Source: Mesorhizobium sp. WSM4313 (GTDB lineage Bacteria > Pseudomonadota > Alphaproteobacteria > Rhizobiales > Rhizobiaceae). From it: DNA of 64,000 nt. Below, piece after piece: positions 10,268 through 18,755 of this stretch. How positions within the stretch are numbered: position 1 is the stretch's first letter; every line of letters begins with the position of its first letter. Location of the stretch: positions 124,001 through 188,000 of the forward strand of contig NZ_NSFT01000001.1 in the NCBI RefSeq assembly GCF_002294725.1. Reading direction: 5' to 3'. A program made the translations under genes and the position numbers. Under the pieces are notes generated by a model that made no database searches, was not told where the DNA came from, and was given only the letters and a program-made list of their open reading frames with translations.

Positions 10268-10459
10268 CTTCGTCATCCTTGGGCGTAGCGACGCGAAGCG
10301 GAGCGAAGACCCGAGGATCCATTCCGTTACCTTCGCCGAAGGGCGAAAACGGTGCAGAACGTAGGCTCTCTGCACCGTTGCAACGCGTATAGGTAACGGC
10401 ATGGATTCCAGGGTCTGCGCGCGTCGCTTCGCTCCTTGCTCCGCCCTAGAATGACGAAG
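10268..10459. repeat. 192-base nested inverted-repeat element
   Basis: The ends are inverted: CTTCGTCAT at 10268 and ATGACGAAG ending at 10459, with neighbouring GGGCG/CGCCC also pairing. Inside are GGATCCATTCCGTTACC (10315-10331) against GGTAACGGCATGGATTCC (10392-10409), a small perfect stem TTCGCC-GAAG-GGCGAA (10332-10347), and AACGGTGCAGA/TCTGCACCGTT (10348-10358, 10369-10379). The whole could fold into one long cruciform. It encodes no protein and resembles RIME- or MITE-type intergenic elements. It fills most of the 337-base gap between the convergent MerR and methyltransferase genes; the remainder shows nothing else. Confidence 0.75.
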
Positions 10460-10556
10460 TTGCGGATGCTCCTGCCAAATCGCCGAGGTGCGCGGTTGCT
10501 GATCGCCTAGGTGTGCAGTCTGATCGCACCAGGCAGCCGTCATTGCGGAAGCAACC

Positions 10557-11036
10557 TCAAATCCAGCGCCGCACCCTTTTTGCATAATCGCGGTATTTCT
10601 TGCCGAACTTCTCCGCCAGGATCTTTTCTTCCTTCTCGATCGCCAGTTTCTGCGTCGCGAAGGCGGCCAGGAAGGCGAAGAGCAGGAACCAGGCGATGCC
10701 GGTGATGAAGGCGACGCCGATCAGCAGCAGCGTGTTGGCGAGATACATCGGGTTGCGGGTGATGCCGAAGGGGCCCGACGTCACCAGATGATCGGGCTCG
10801 GCGTTGGGGTCGAATGTCGTTTTGGCCCGCATCATCACGCGGATAGCCGTGACCCAGAGCATGGCGACGCCGAACAGCGCCACCCAACCGACGCCGAACA
10901 GGAGATCGCCGAGAATGTCGCCGATCCAGGGCAGCGGGTAGAGCATGCCGAGGACGATGCTCGCCGCAATCGCCACGACATAGATCACCGGCGGCCAGGG
11001 AATGATCCCGTGTCTGGGCTTTGTGATGCCCGTCAT
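10557..11036 (-). CDS. isoprenylcysteine carboxyl methyltransferase-type membrane protein
   Basis: 159 residues with four or five predicted membrane helices and the ICMT/PEMT-type C-terminal signature: HLVTSGPFGITRNPMYLAN, then EKEEKILAEKFGKKYRDYAKRV. In characterised relatives this region binds S-adenosylmethionine; bacterial members methylate varied, mostly unknown, substrates. The start ATG (11034-11036) overlaps the stop of the upstream gene as ATGA, so the two are translationally coupled. Its partner is a DUF1624 acyltransferase-like membrane protein, which suggests a joint role at the cell envelope, but the substrate cannot be told from sequence. Confidence 0.75.
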   Translation of the reverse strand: MTGITKPRHGIIPWPPVIYVVAIAASIVLGMLYPLPWIGDILGDLLFGVGWVALFGVAMLWVTAIRVMMRAKTTFDPNAEPDHLVTSGPFGITRNPMYLANTLLLIGVAFITGIAWFLLFAFLAAFATQKLAIEKEEKILAEKFGKKYRDYAKRVRRWI

Positions 11037-12037
11037 TGCTGCCCTCCCTCCATCTGGTCCTGCGTCGCGGCGGTGCAGGTCTCCGCCATGTCGGCCAGAT
11101 GCGATTTCCAGACGCTGGACTGATCGTTGGCGTAGAGCTTGTCGAGTGACCCTTCGCCCTTCAGCGTGTCCAGCATGCAGCCACAATAGCTCGTACAGAA
11201 CTTGCTGTCCCGCTGTTGTTCGCACTGCGCCTGGCAAGCCGGCAGGAAGCCGGCTTCCCTATCCTGAGGGACTGCCGGCATTACCTGCGAGAACAGCCAC
11301 ACCGAGCCGAACAGAAGCGGCTGGTGGATGAGGTAAAAGGCGAGGCTGTGCCGGCCGATGAAGGTCAGCGGCTTAGACCAGCGGCCGGGCAGCCATGTCC
11401 CCAGAAGAGCGAGCAGGCCTGTGGCGGAAGCTAGCTTGACCGCGGCGATGCCCGCAAGCACGGCGCCGAACCACGGGAAAAGCGGCACGTAGTCGTTGGA
11501 ACGCGGGTTGGTGGCGGAAAGGCCCACCCACCACAGCGCCGGATGGTCGAAGAACTCCGACCGCAGATAGTAAGGGGCGGCAATGACCGCCGCGGCGATG
11601 ATCGCCGTCACCAGCCAGGGCAGCCTTAGAAAGGCGAGGCCGAGCAGGCTCGCCAGCGCGATCTCATGCAGGATGCCGAAGAAGATGAACCCGTCCGGGG
11701 TGACGATGTAGGTGACTGCCGAGATGGCGGCCGCTGCGATGGCCACCATGGCAAAGCGCTTCCAGAAGCCTGGCCAACGGATCTGACGGCCGTGGGCGAG
11801 GAAGAGGCTGACGCCGACCAGAAACAGGAAAGTCGAGGCAATGCAGCGCGCGTAGAATTTCCACCAGCCGAAGGCGGTGAGGGCGGGCGCGGTGTAGCCG
11901 AAGTTTTCGAGGTCCCAGGTGAAGTGGTAGCTCGCCATCGCGATCAGCGCGATGCCGCGCAGGATGTCGATGGCCTGGATGCGGCCGTGCTTTGGCGCGT
12001 CCTGAACAAGGCCGCTCGTCGTTTGAAGGCTCATCAT
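11033..12037 (-). CDS. DUF1624 / heparan-alpha-glucosaminide N-acetyltransferase-like membrane protein with Cys-rich tail
   Basis: 334 residues with about seven or eight membrane helices between 20 and 252. The N-terminal RIQAIDILRGIALIAMASYH is the hallmark of this acyltransferase family. FIGRHSLAFYLIHQPLL is the last conserved helix. After it comes an unusual soluble tail (256-334) with six cysteines at 268, 272, 281, 285, 287 and 321, spaced CX3C and CX3CXC. Family members move acetyl or acyl groups across the membrane; the substrate here is unknown. Start taken at the ATG pair at 12037; an in-frame TTG further up at 12079 seems unlikely. Coupled by ATGA to the ICMT-like gene downstream. 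The 224-base gap on its other side shows no gene. Confidence 0.8.
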   Translation of the reverse strand: MMSLQTTSGLVQDAPKHGRIQAIDILRGIALIAMASYHFTWDLENFGYTAPALTAFGWWKFYARCIASTFLFLVGVSLFLAHGRQIRWPGFWKRFAMVAIAAAAISAVTYIVTPDGFIFFGILHEIALASLLGLAFLRLPWLVTAIIAAAVIAAPYYLRSEFFDHPALWWVGLSATNPRSNDYVPLFPWFGAVLAGIAAVKLASATGLLALLGTWLPGRWSKPLTFIGRHSLAFYLIHQPLLFGSVWLFSQVMPAVPQDREAGFLPACQAQCEQQRDSKFCTSYCGCMLDTLKGEGSLDKLYANDQSSVWKSHLADMAETCTAATQDQMEGGQQ

Positions 12038-12261
12038 CTCGATCCGATTCAGTCGTGCCAAACGACTATCACGGTTCAAGTGGACGACAGAAGCAGGCGG
12101 CCATCAATGCGGTTCATGGCAGCCATGAAATTTCGCTTTAGGCCAGAGCTGGAAAGCCTTTGGCAAGCTTCGCTTTTCGGCCTCTCGGAGTCGGTTTCCT
12201 GCTACTGGCCGGCAGCTGGCCCGGCCAGATTCGGGCGCGGGATTCACCTTTCGGAGGGCCG

Positions 12262-13461
12262 ATGTCCACCCATGTGCGCCATCCGATCTGGCTTCCGGCT
12301 TTGCGGCCGGCGGACGCGCGCACCTTCGCCTCGCTCTATGCGGTTGAATCCTTCGCCCGCGCCACGATCTCCAGCGTGATCCCGATCCAGGCCTACGAGA
12401 TCCTGCACAATGAGCGGATCGTCTCGATCCTCTACACGATCGTATCCCTGATGGGCCTTTCGGTCACGCTGTTCATGCCGGTGCTCATCCGCCGCTTCGC
12501 GCGGCGCTGGGTCTACACCGCCGGCTGCATGCTGCTGGCGATCGGCTCCGCCTTCTTCGTCACCCACACGCTGCCCGGACAGATTGCCGGCATGCTCTGC
12601 CGCGTGATGGGGGCGAGCGCACTGTCGATCACGCTCAACCTCTACATCATGGATCACATCCGCAAGACCGACTTCATGCAGGCGGAATCGCTGCGCATGG
12701 CCTGGTCGATGTTCGCCTGGACCGGCGGGCCGACGCTCGGCATCTTCCTCTACACGCATTTCGGCATCTATGCCGCGCATGGCGCGGTCGTGGTGTTTGC
12801 GTTGGCGCTGCTTTGCCTGTTCTGGTTCTACCGGCTGAGTGACAACCAGTCGATCCGGCCCGGCAAGTCGCGTCCTGCCAATCCGCTCGCCAATATCGGC
12901 CGCTTCGTGAAACAGCCAAGGCTCAGGCTTGCCTGGCTGATCGCCTTCGGCCGCTCCTGCTTCTGGACGACGTTCTTCGTCTATGGCCCGCTGTTCATGG
13001 TGATCACCGGCCAGGGCGAGCTCGCCGGCGGCTTGCTGGTTTCTGCCGGCAACGCGCTCCTGTTCGTGGCGATCTTCTGGGGCAGGGCCGGCAAACGCTT
13101 CGGCGGGCGCAAGGTCATGACCTTCGCCTATTTCGCCATGTCGGCCATGTTGTTTGCCGCGGGCGGAATCGGCGAGGCGGCGCCGTTGCTCACCGGCGCG
13201 CTGCTGCTTTGCGGCGCCTTGTTCACCATCGCGCTCGATGCGCTCGGCTCTACCGCGTTCATGCGCTCGGTGCGCGCTTACGAGAAGGCGCAGATGGCGG
13301 CGGTCTACCGCACCTATCTCGATTTCTCCGAGCTGACGCCGCCGCTCGTCTATTCGGTGGTGCTCGCCTTCTTCGGGCTGGGCTCGGTGTTCGTCACGCT
13401 CGGCATCCTGGCCGCCTTCTGCGGCTTCGTCACCTGGCGCTACCTGCCGAAGGCGTTTTGA
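12262..13461 (+). CDS. MFS transporter
   Basis: 399 residues, about 12 hydrophobic segments, major facilitator superfamily. Hydrophobic helices start near residue 35. The conserved loop after the second helix reads VLIRRFARRWVYTAG, a loose form of MFS motif A. A cytoplasmic loop near 200 splits the halves. Start ATG at 12262 has GGAGGG four bases ahead; the frame is open further upstream but without a ribosome site. Its 3' end overlaps the convergent Rieske gene by 32 bases. The substrate is not recognisable, and no regulator or enzyme beside it gives a strong hint. Confidence 0.85.
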   Translation: MSTHVRHPIWLPALRPADARTFASLYAVESFARATISSVIPIQAYEILHNERIVSILYTIVSLMGLSVTLFMPVLIRRFARRWVYTAGCMLLAIGSAFFVTHTLPGQIAGMLCRVMGASALSITLNLYIMDHIRKTDFMQAESLRMAWSMFAWTGGPTLGIFLYTHFGIYAAHGAVVVFALALLCLFWFYRLSDNQSIRPGKSRPANPLANIGRFVKQPRLRLAWLIAFGRSCFWTTFFVYGPLFMVITGQGELAGGLLVSAGNALLFVAIFWGRAGKRFGGRKVMTFAYFAMSAMLFAAGGIGEAAPLLTGALLLCGALFTIALDALGSTAFMRSVRAYEKAQMAAVYRTYLDFSELTPPLVYSVVLAFFGLGSVFVTLGILAAFCGFVTWRYLPKAF

Positions 13462-14620
13462 ACGCTGCGTGACGACCGCGCACCCAGTCGTGGAAGCGGT
13501 GCAGATCGTATTCCTCCGGCATCAGCACGCCGGCCTGATAGCGCATCGAGCGCAGCCCCTTCTGGTTGATCTCGCAGATCACGGCGTCTTCTTCGAGCAC
13601 CTGGGTGCCGAAGGCGACGATGTTTTCGACATCGGTCTCAGCCAACGCTTCCGGGGCGAACAGCCATTCGGCGGTGAGCTCGGTCTGCTCGGGACCGAGC
13701 GGGGCCAGCCGCACGGTGCGCATATAATCGACATGGCCGACGATGAACATCGACGGCAGCGAGGTGGCGTAGGTCTGGCCGGCGGCGCGCTCGGCCGGCG
13801 TCAGGCCGGAAAAGACAGGGCCATGGACATGGCCGTCCTTGGACCAGGTTTCGGCGCCGGGGCGCAGCCGGCCGGAGAATTCCGGGGCGTCATTGTCGGC
13901 GTGGCGCGCCCATTCGGGATCGTCATGCCTGGCCATCAGGCCGCGGCCATAGATCGGCACCAGCCGCGACAGATCCTTGTGCACGCCCGGGCAGTGCAGG
14001 CATTCGTTGAAGTTCTCCCAGAAGACCTTCCAGTTGCAGTTCATCACCCTGGTGAGCCGGTGGCCGGTGACGAGGCTTTCCAGCGGCCAGTTGGAAAGAT
14101 CGCCGGAGGCGCGGTCAAAGGCGCTTTCCGCCGAGCCGTCGGGATGCTCGGCGAGGTTGACGAAGACGAAACCGCGCCACACCGAGAGCGCCACGCGGTA
14201 GAGCGGATAATCGGCCTTGTCGAAGCCTTCGGGCAGCGATTTCGACGGCACGCGCACGAGATCGCCGCGCAGCGAATAGGACCATGCGTGGTAGGGGCAG
14301 GTCAGCAGCCTGGCCTTCAGCCGCCCCGCGCTTTCCTGGCAAAGCTGCGAGCCGCGATGCCGGCAGGTGTTGTGGAAGGCGCGCAAGGCGCCAGTCTCGT
14401 CACGCAGCACGACGATCTCCTGGGTGCCGATGCGCACCGTGCGGAAGGCGAGGGGTTCCGCGAGATCGGCCTCGCGGCAGACCATCAACCAGTTTCGATA
14501 CCAGATCGCCTCCAGATCGTGCCGATACTCGTCGGCGTCCCAATAGGCGGCGGACGGCAAGGTCGGCTGGAGGGTGGTCAGGCCGTTGTAGGGGGCGCGC
14601 TCGCTCGGATCGGGCTGCAT
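13430..14620 (-). CDS. Rieske non-heme iron oxygenase, alpha subunit (betaine/carnitine-demethylase type)
   Basis: 396 residues. The Rieske [2Fe-2S] ligands are Cys86-X-His88 (NTCRHRGSQLC) and Cys108-X2-His111 (LLTCPYHAWSY). The mononuclear iron site begins NFNECLHCPGVH with His209 and His214. The region EEDAVICEINQKGLRSMRYQ resembles the GbcA/CntA group that demethylates quaternary ammonium compounds, rather than aromatic-ring dioxygenases. No reductase partner (GbcB type) is adjacent. Together with soxBDAG and the FAD-GcvT genes further right, a role in N-demethylation of a betaine is plausible but not shown. The ATG start lies 103 bases from the divergent chaC gene. Confidence 0.82.
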   Translation of the reverse strand: MQPDPSERAPYNGLTTLQPTLPSAAYWDADEYRHDLEAIWYRNWLMVCREADLAEPLAFRTVRIGTQEIVVLRDETGALRAFHNTCRHRGSQLCQESAGRLKARLLTCPYHAWSYSLRGDLVRVPSKSLPEGFDKADYPLYRVALSVWRGFVFVNLAEHPDGSAESAFDRASGDLSNWPLESLVTGHRLTRVMNCNWKVFWENFNECLHCPGVHKDLSRLVPIYGRGLMARHDDPEWARHADNDAPEFSGRLRPGAETWSKDGHVHGPVFSGLTPAERAAGQTYATSLPSMFIVGHVDYMRTVRLAPLGPEQTELTAEWLFAPEALAETDVENIVAFGTQVLEEDAVICEINQKGLRSMRYQAGVLMPEEYDLHRFHDWVRGRHAAFKTPSAGSAR

Positions 14621-14723
14621 CGGCTACTCCGTGGCTGGCAGCAGCCGACACCCGGGCCAAGGAGTTGTCAACCGCGAGGCGGCCGCATAGTTTCGGTCGC
14701 GCAGGAACCTTAAGGTCGCGCGC

Positions 14724-15410
14724 ATGCTGCCAAGAACCATGTCGCTTACCGAGGAACTGGTCGCTCGCTGCTTCCGCGCGGTCGAGGATGCGGGACCGGA
14801 TCCCGATGCGGCGCATCTGGATGACAGCGACTATGTGGCGATGACGCGTGAGCTGGAGGCTCAACTGCTGGCCAACGAACCGCTCTGGCTGTTTGGCTAC
14901 GGCTCTCTGATCTGGAAGCCCGAGATCGAGCATGTCGAGGAGCGCGTGGCCCTGCTGCGCGGCTGGCACAGATCCTTCTGCATGAACATGACGCGTTGGC
15001 GCGGCACCAAGGAAAGTCCGGGCCTGATGATGGCGCTGGACCGTGGCGGACAATGCAAGGGCGTCGCCTTTCGGCTCGGCGACGGCGACAGGCGCGAGCA
15101 ACTCGACAAGATCCTGCGGCGAGAGGTGACACTGAAGCCGACCAGCTATCATCCGCGCCTGCTCGATATGACGAGCGATGGCGGCCCGCTGCGGGCGCTG
15201 GCCTTCGTCATCAACCGCCAGGGCACCACCTATGCCGGTCCATTAAGCGAGGAAGCGGTTGTCGAAAGGCTGGCGACCTCCTGCGGCCATTGGGGCTCGG
15301 GCGCCGACTATCTCTACAACACGGTGAAGAATCTTGAGCAGCGCGGCATCCACGATACGCGTTTGTGGCGGCTGCAGCAGCTGGTCGCGGCGCGGATTGC
15401 CGGCTCGTAG
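14724..15410 (+). CDS. chaC: ChaC-type glutathione gamma-glutamylcyclotransferase
   Basis: 228 residues. LWLFGYGSLIWKPEIE is the family hallmark: the YGSL loop holds the gamma-glutamyl group. HRSFCMNMTRWRGTKESPGLMMALD and GHWGSGADYLYNTVKNLEQRGI are also typical. Characterised ChaC enzymes cleave glutathione to 5-oxoproline and Cys-Gly in the cytoplasm. The ATG at 14724 has AAGG about nine bases ahead; a second ATG 15 bases later lacks a ribosome site. About 130 bases separate it from the cob genes that follow; no functional link is evident. Confidence 0.88.
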   Translation: MLPRTMSLTEELVARCFRAVEDAGPDPDAAHLDDSDYVAMTRELEAQLLANEPLWLFGYGSLIWKPEIEHVEERVALLRGWHRSFCMNMTRWRGTKESPGLMMALDRGGQCKGVAFRLGDGDRREQLDKILRREVTLKPTSYHPRLLDMTSDGGPLRALAFVINRQGTTYAGPLSEEAVVERLATSCGHWGSGADYLYNTVKNLEQRGIHDTRLWRLQQLVAARIAGS

Positions 15411-15538
15411 CACCGCAAGTCGTGGCGCAGTCGCGCCGGGCGGTGGCGGAATTGGGTTTGCCGGTGGTCGCGCTTCTGCCTAAGGTCGCGCACCGTCGGC
15501 CTCTGGGCCGCGACACGATTCCAACCTGGAAGGCAAGA

Positions 15539-16084
15539 ATGACCGGCGCGACAGCCGCGAGCGGCAATAGAGCTTCCGATGGGAAGCTGACCTTCATCCT
15601 GGGCGGTGCCCGTTCGGGCAAGAGCACGCATGCCGAGGCGCTGACAACCGCCCATCCATCGCCCTGGACCTACATTGCCACGGCGCAGGCCTATGACGAC
15701 GAAATGCGCGAGCGCATCGCGCTGCATCGGTCGCGGCGCGGCGAAGGCTGGGTCACCGTCGATGCGCCGCTCGATTTGGTGGGCGCCATCGAGGCTTTGC
15801 CGACCCACCAACCTGTGCTGATCGATTGCCTGACATTGTGGCTCACCAACCACATGCTGGCCGAACATGACGTCCAGGCCGAATGCCGGGGGCTCAAGGA
15901 TGCGCTGTCGCGGCCGCGCGGGCCGTGGTTCGTGGTCTCCAACGAAGTCGGATTGGGCATCGTGCCCGACAACGCGCTGGCGCGCCGGTTCCGCGACGCC
16001 GCGGGCCGGCTCAACCAGCAGGTGGCGGCCGCTGCCGACAGCGTTCTCATGATGGTGGCGGGATTGCCACTCAAGGTGAAGTGA
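15539..16084 (+). CDS. cobU: adenosylcobinamide kinase / guanylyltransferase
   Basis: Phosphorylates adenosylcobinamide and transfers GMP to it, late in cobalamin assembly (called CobP in aerobic-pathway naming). 181 residues. The N-terminal P-loop is FILGGARSGKSTHAE. TYIATAQAYDDEMRERIALHRSRR includes the histidine region that is guanylylated. LIDCLTLWLTN and VVSNEVGLGIVP complete the family pattern. ATG at 15539 with GGAAGG upstream. The next gene, cobO, starts one base after its stop codon. I looked for a cobalamin riboswitch in the 128 bases before it and saw no B12-box. Confidence 0.93.
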   Translation: MTGATAASGNRASDGKLTFILGGARSGKSTHAEALTTAHPSPWTYIATAQAYDDEMRERIALHRSRRGEGWVTVDAPLDLVGAIEALPTHQPVLIDCLTLWLTNHMLAEHDVQAECRGLKDALSRPRGPWFVVSNEVGLGIVPDNALARRFRDAAGRLNQQVAAAADSVLMMVAGLPLKVK

Positions 16085-16085
16085 C

Positions 16086-16715
16086 ATGGCCGAAATCGAA
16101 GACAAGACCATTGACGACAAGGACGCCGAGCGCCACCGCGCCAAGATGGCCAAGCGCAAGGCGGTGCAGGATGCCGAAGTGGCCGGCAAGACGGTTGAAA
16201 AGGGGCTGCTGATCGTCAACACCGGGCCGGGCAAGGGCAAGACCACGGCCGCCTTCGGCTTGGCGCTGAGAATGCTGGGCTATGGCAAGCGCGTCGGCGT
16301 CGTGCAGTTCATCAAGGGCAAATGGCATACCGGCGAGAAGGATGCTTTCGCGGCCTTCGGCGACCGAGTCGTGTGGCATGCGATGGGCGAGGGTTTTACC
16401 TGGGAGACGCAGGACCTGAAGCGCGACATCGCCGCCGCCGAAGCCGCCTGGGCCAAGGCATTGGAGCTGATGGCCGATCCCTCGATGAGCCTCGTGGTGC
16501 TCGACGAGCTCAACATCGCGCTGCGCTACGACTATCTCGACCTGGAAAAGGTGGTCGCGGCGCTGAAGGCGCGCCGGGGCGACCTGCATGTGATCGTCAC
16601 CGGCCGCAACGCCAAGCCGCTGCTTGTCGAGGCGGCCGATCTCGTCACCGAGATGGGGCTGACCAAGCACCATTTCGCCGCCGGCGTGAAGGCGCAGCAG
16701 GGAATTGAGTTTTAG
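16086..16715 (+). CDS. cobO: corrinoid adenosyltransferase (CobO/BtuR type)
   Basis: Transfers adenosyl from ATP to cobalt(I) corrinoid to make the adenosylated form. 209 residues. The P-loop is VNTGPGKGKTTAAFGLALR near residue 45. GVVQFIKGKWHTGEKDAF and LVVLDELNIALRYDYLD (the Walker-B-like segment) follow, then VTGRNAKPLLVEAADLVTEM and KHHFAAGVKAQQGIEF at the end, all canonical. The stop codon overlaps the convergent cobD stop by four bases. Forms a two-gene unit with cobU. Confidence 0.95.
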   Translation: MAEIEDKTIDDKDAERHRAKMAKRKAVQDAEVAGKTVEKGLLIVNTGPGKGKTTAAFGLALRMLGYGKRVGVVQFIKGKWHTGEKDAFAAFGDRVVWHAMGEGFTWETQDLKRDIAAAEAAWAKALELMADPSMSLVVLDELNIALRYDYLDLEKVVAALKARRGDLHVIVTGRNAKPLLVEAADLVTEMGLTKHHFAAGVKAQQGIEF

Positions 16716-17701
16716 CCGCCGATCAAGATGGTCAGGTAGATCACGATCGCCGAGACGACCGCGAATAGGCCGAGCAGCAGCCAGTCGGCTACGCGATAGA
16801 GCTTGAGCGCCTGGCGGATGTCGGTGCTTTCGGCCTCGCGGCGGCCGCCTTCGCCCATGAAGGCATCCTCGACGACTTCGCCGCCATAGCTGCGCGGTCC
16901 GGCGAGGGACAGCCCCAGCGCGCCGGCCATCGCCGCCTCCGGCCAGCCGGCATTGGGCGAACGGTGCTTCCTCGCGTCGCGGCGCATGACATGCCAGGCG
17001 GAGTGCGGATCGGCGCCCGGGACGAGAAAGGCCGCCAGCACGATGAGCAGGCCGGTCAGCCGCGATGCGGGCAGGTTGACCAGATCGTCGAAACGGGCGG
17101 CAGCACGGCCGAAGGCTTCGTATTTCGGCGTGCGGTGGCCGATCATCGAATCGGCGGTGTTGGCGGCTTTGTAGGCAGCACCTCCGCCCAGTCCGCCGAT
17201 GCCGGTCCAGAAGGCGGGCGCAACAATGCCGTCCGAAAAATTCTCGGCCAGGCTTTCGATCGCGGCACGCGCGACACCGCCCTTGTCGAGCTTTTCCGGA
17301 TCGCGGCCGACAATGCGCGATACGGCGATGCGGCCGAGGGTCAGGCCGCCGGTCTCCAACGCATCGGCGACGTCCTCGACATGCTCCGCGAGGCTCTTCT
17401 GCGACAGCAGCGAGGAACCGAGGATGGCGGCGATGACGAGGCCCGTGGGGAACATCATCCAGAGCAGGACATGCAGCGCCAGGCCGATCAGGCCGGGCAC
17501 CAGCAGAATGACGAGCAAGGCCTGGACGCCGCGGCGGCGACGCAATTCGTCGGAATCCGTAGCGTGGTTGAGCCGGCGATCGAGAAAGGATATCAGCCTG
17601 CCGATCCAGGTGACCGGATGGCCGATGGCGCCGAACAGCCAGTCCGGGTAGCCGAGGGCGCGTTCGATGGCGAGTGATAGGAAAGCGATCAGGACGGACA
17701 T
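16712..17701 (-). CDS. cobD: adenosylcobinamide-phosphate synthase (CobD/CbiB)
   Basis: Membrane enzyme that attaches aminopropanol (or its phosphate) to adenosylcobyric acid. 329 residues with several hydrophobic helices. Signatures: LGYPDWLFGAIGHPVTWIG near the N-terminus, then AAIESLAENFSDGIVAPAFW, YKAANTADSMIGHRTPKY and HRSPNAGWPEAAMAGALG. Its start codon (17699-17701) overlaps the cobC start codon on the other strand. Its stop overlaps cobO. The gene is therefore packed between two opposing genes with no free intergenic DNA. Confidence 0.94.
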   Translation of the reverse strand: MSVLIAFLSLAIERALGYPDWLFGAIGHPVTWIGRLISFLDRRLNHATDSDELRRRRGVQALLVILLVPGLIGLALHVLLWMMFPTGLVIAAILGSSLLSQKSLAEHVEDVADALETGGLTLGRIAVSRIVGRDPEKLDKGGVARAAIESLAENFSDGIVAPAFWTGIGGLGGGAAYKAANTADSMIGHRTPKYEAFGRAAARFDDLVNLPASRLTGLLIVLAAFLVPGADPHSAWHVMRRDARKHRSPNAGWPEAAMAGALGLSLAGPRSYGGEVVEDAFMGEGGRREAESTDIRQALKLYRVADWLLLGLFAVVSAIVIYLTILIGG

Positions 17702-18755
17702 GAAACTTCTAAGCGGAGCGATTGCAGCGGTTGATCATGGCGGCAGCCTTGGCCGGGCAAACGCGCTTTTTCCTCATGCGCCAAAACCTTTCGTGGACCT
17801 CTCGACAGGTATCAATCCGCACTCCTATCCGCTTTTCGACCTGCCCGCCACAGCGCTGTCCCGATTGCCGGAGGCAGGACAACTGCGCGAATTGGCCGAA
17901 ATTGCGGCCAGGGCCTATGGCGCGCCGTCGGCGGCGCATGTGGCGGCGGCGCCCGGCACGCAGATTCTCCTGCCGCGCGTCGCTTCGCTGCTGCGGCCCG
18001 GCAAGGCGCTGGTGCTCGGCCCAACCTATGCCGAACATGCCCGGGCGGCGGCTATCGCCGGCCATGCGGTCGCGGAGGTCAGCGATTTCGACGCGCTGGC
18101 CGAGGCGGACCTTGCGGTGCTGGTCAATCCCAACAATCCGGACGGGCGGGTGATCGAAAAGGCGCGCCTGCTCAAGCTCGCGGCGCGACTTCGCGCCAAG
18201 GGCGGGCTGCTGGTCGTCGACGAAGCTTTCATGGATGTAGGCCCGACTGAGCAAAGCCTGGCCGGCGATGTCGGGAAGGGGGGCATCGTCGTGCTGCGCT
18301 CCTTCGGCAAGTTTTTCGGCCTCGCCGGTATTCGGCTCGGCTTCGCGCTGGCGGATCCGCTGACGGCCGAGCGGCTGGATGTGCAGCTCGGGCCCTGGGC
18401 GGTGGCCGGCCCGGCGCTCGAATATGGCATCCGCGCCTTGTCGGATGCGGCGTGGCAGGCCCGTATGCGGCAATGCCTGGCGCAGGATGCCGGGCGGCTC
18501 GACGCGCTGCTTGGCCGATTCGATGTTCCGGTCGCCGGCGGCACCAGCCTGTTCCGCTATCTGTCGTTTCCCGAGGCCGCAGGCCTTTTTTCGGCACTTG
18601 GCTCGAGCGGCGTGCTGGTCCGCCATTTTGACGAGCGGCCTCAGGTGCTGCGTGTCGGTTTGCCGGGCAATGAAGCGGAATGGCAACGCCTCGAAGGCGC
18701 CCTTGCCACGCGGGCTGCGCGGCGCAAGGATGCGCCAAAGGAGTTCGGGCAATGA
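17700..18755 (+). CDS. cobC: CobC, threonine-phosphate decarboxylase-like PLP enzyme
   Basis: Class I/II aminotransferase fold, 351 residues. It supplies the aminopropanol arm of cobalamin together with CobD. VDLSTGINPHSYP is typical of CobC/CobD decarboxylases, LVNPNNPDGRVI is the PLP-ring region, and VLRSFGKFFGLAGIRLGFAL contains the Schiff-base lysine. The ATG at 17700 shares two bases with the divergent cobD start; its ribosome site (AGGACGG) lies inside the cobD coding sequence. The stop overlaps the start of the phosphatase gene (ATGA), so the two are coupled. Confidence 0.92.
   Translation: MKLLSGAIAAVDHGGSLGRANALFPHAPKPFVDLSTGINPHSYPLFDLPATALSRLPEAGQLRELAEIAARAYGAPSAAHVAAAPGTQILLPRVASLLRPGKALVLGPTYAEHARAAAIAGHAVAEVSDFDALAEADLAVLVNPNNPDGRVIEKARLLKLAARLRAKGGLLVVDEAFMDVGPTEQSLAGDVGKGGIVVLRSFGKFFGLAGIRLGFALADPLTAERLDVQLGPWAVAGPALEYGIRALSDAAWQARMRQCLAQDAGRLDALLGRFDVPVAGGTSLFRYLSFPEAAGLFSALGSSGVLVRHFDERPQVLRVGLPGNEAEWQRLEGALATRAARRKDAPKEFGQ

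Noticed and set aside
10268..10459. CRISPR array
   Set aside because: The repeats are inverted and nested, not regularly spaced direct repeats, and no cas gene is present.
15411..15538. Cobalamin riboswitch before cobU
   Set aside because: The 128-base gap lacks a B12-box-like sequence and the expected paired elements.
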